This document shows positions 63,480-64,000 of a DNA stretch of 64,000 nt, piece by piece. The stretch lies in the NCBI RefSeq assembly GCF_013205025.1, contig NZ_JABMLE010000001.1, positions 310,001-374,000 on the forward strand, given 5' to 3'. This DNA comes from Rathayibacter sp. VKM Ac-2857. Lineage in GTDB: Bacteria > Actinomycetota > Actinomycetes > Actinomycetales > Microbacteriaceae. Every line of letters begins with the position of its first letter. Within the stretch, counting starts at the first letter, position 1. The position numbers were made by a program, and so were the translations under genes. The notes under the pieces are model-generated. The model had not been told where the DNA came from. It made no database searches and saw nothing but the letters and a program-made list of their open reading frames with translations.

Positions 63480-64000
63480 ATGGACGGCGAGCTGGTGCGG
63501 GTCTGGGACGGGCACGAGCTCGGTCCCGCGGTCGACGCTCCGGCCGGCGCCCTCCTCGCGGCCGACTCCTGGCTGGTGTCGGCGGGCCGCGTCCGCGGTC
63601 TCGAGCTGCACCGCGAGCGCTTCCTCGCCGCGGTCGCCGACGCCGGGACGTCCGGCACGGCGAGCCCTGTCGACGCCGAGACGTTCTTCGACGCCGCCGT
63701 CACCGCGCTCCCCCGGACCGGCGACTCCTTCCCCCGGGTCGAGCTGACCGCCGAGGGACTGCGCCTGCGTCTTCGCCCCGCCCCGCCGCGAGGCCGCACC
63801 GTCGTCCTCTGGACCAGCCCCGTGGATCCGCGGCGCACCCCGGAGCGCAAGGGACCCGACATCGCTCGCCTGGCGCTCCTGCGCTCGCGCGCTCTCGCCG
63901 CGGGCGCGGACGAGGCCGTGATCCTCGGAGCGGACGGCGCGGTCATCGACGGCGCCTCGAGCGCCGTCCTCTGGTGGCTCGGCGACGCACTGGTCGTCCC
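63480..64000 (+). CDS. Class IV aminotransferase, PabC-like (partial)
   Basis: 173 codons of a plus-strand gene cut by the window end, starting MDGELVRVWDGHELGPAVDA. ADSWLVSAGRVRGLELHRERFL is the family's N-terminal segment (usually aligned to branched-chain aminotransferases and aminodeoxychorismate lyase). DIARLALLRSRALAAGADEAVILG contains the region where the lysine normally occurs; KGPDIARL carries the candidate PLP Lys. The divergent pabB supports a 4-amino-4-deoxychorismate lyase role. Confidence 0.82.
   Translation, partial: MDGELVRVWDGHELGPAVDAPAGALLAADSWLVSAGRVRGLELHRERFLAAVADAGTSGTASPVDAETFFDAAVTALPRTGDSFPRVELTAEGLRLRLRPAPPRGRTVVLWTSPVDPRRTPERKGPDIARLALLRSRALAAGADEAVILGADGAVIDGASSAVLWWLGDALVV

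Overview
This is a high-GC (about 70%) actinobacterial chromosome segment, most probably from the family Microbacteriaceae (Rathayibacter/Curtobacterium/Clavibacter type). The evidence is the many GTG starts, TAnnnT -10 boxes placed 6-8 nt before start codons (leaderless mRNAs), an actinobacterial LexA box, a CIRCE/hrcA-dnaJ heat-shock operon and family-typical protein versions. The genus is not certain. Gene density is high, most genes are on the minus strand, and I see no transposase, phage or CRISPR.

Layout. 1-1.5 kb: a polymerase/exonuclease gene (cut by the window edge) and a small gene, transcribed away from a DUF6504-type gene around one perfect LexA box. 1.6-6.6 kb: MFS exporter, family-2 glycosyltransferase, YohF-like dehydrogenase, LON-domain protein and small proteins. 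6.7-12.2 kb: a CAU tRNA, glycosyltransferase, DMT permease, peptide deformylase, a kinase-like protein lacking its phospho-acceptor His, a methyltransferase and tRNA-Asn. 12.2-19.6 kb: a peptide/nickel-type ABC importer operon (lipoprotein, two permeases, fused double ATPase, extra ATPase, 2-hydroxyacid dehydrogenase). 19.9-30.2 kb: dnaG, dgt-dusB, a YbaK deacylase, a DsbA/FrnE oxidoreductase with a 43-aa Cys peptide, class V aminotransferase, and the overlapping recO-uppS-oxidoreductase group. 30.3-37.3 kb: TRIC channel, SQR-like flavoprotein, leuA with a Leu-rich leader peptide, and a NarL-type two-component system. 37.4-44.8 kb: the hrcA-dnaJ-rsmE-hit-phoH-ybeY-CNNM-era group under CIRCE. 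44.9-51.6 kb: DUF4870, hemW, DUF1990, lepA, GNAT, aminotransferase, rpsT. 52-64 kb: holA, comEC-comEA, DUF2000/Lrp pair, leuS, and divergent pabB/pabC-like genes.

The most distinctive structure is a family of about 25 intergenic palindromic repeats (about 43 bp, GGTCGAGTAG...CTCGATACGC type arms) in six clusters, with compensatory changes in the central stem. The clusters fill the four widest convergent gaps and lie next to composite duplications. Further palindromes (6625, 49324, 51088) and a second short repeat family (22599, 51791) accompany them.

The best candidates for new biology are the LexA-box cassette at the left edge, the palindromic repeat family, the pseudo-kinase at 9886-10713, the 43-aa Cys peptide next to a DsbA gene, and the stop-less comEC that reads over two downstream genes.
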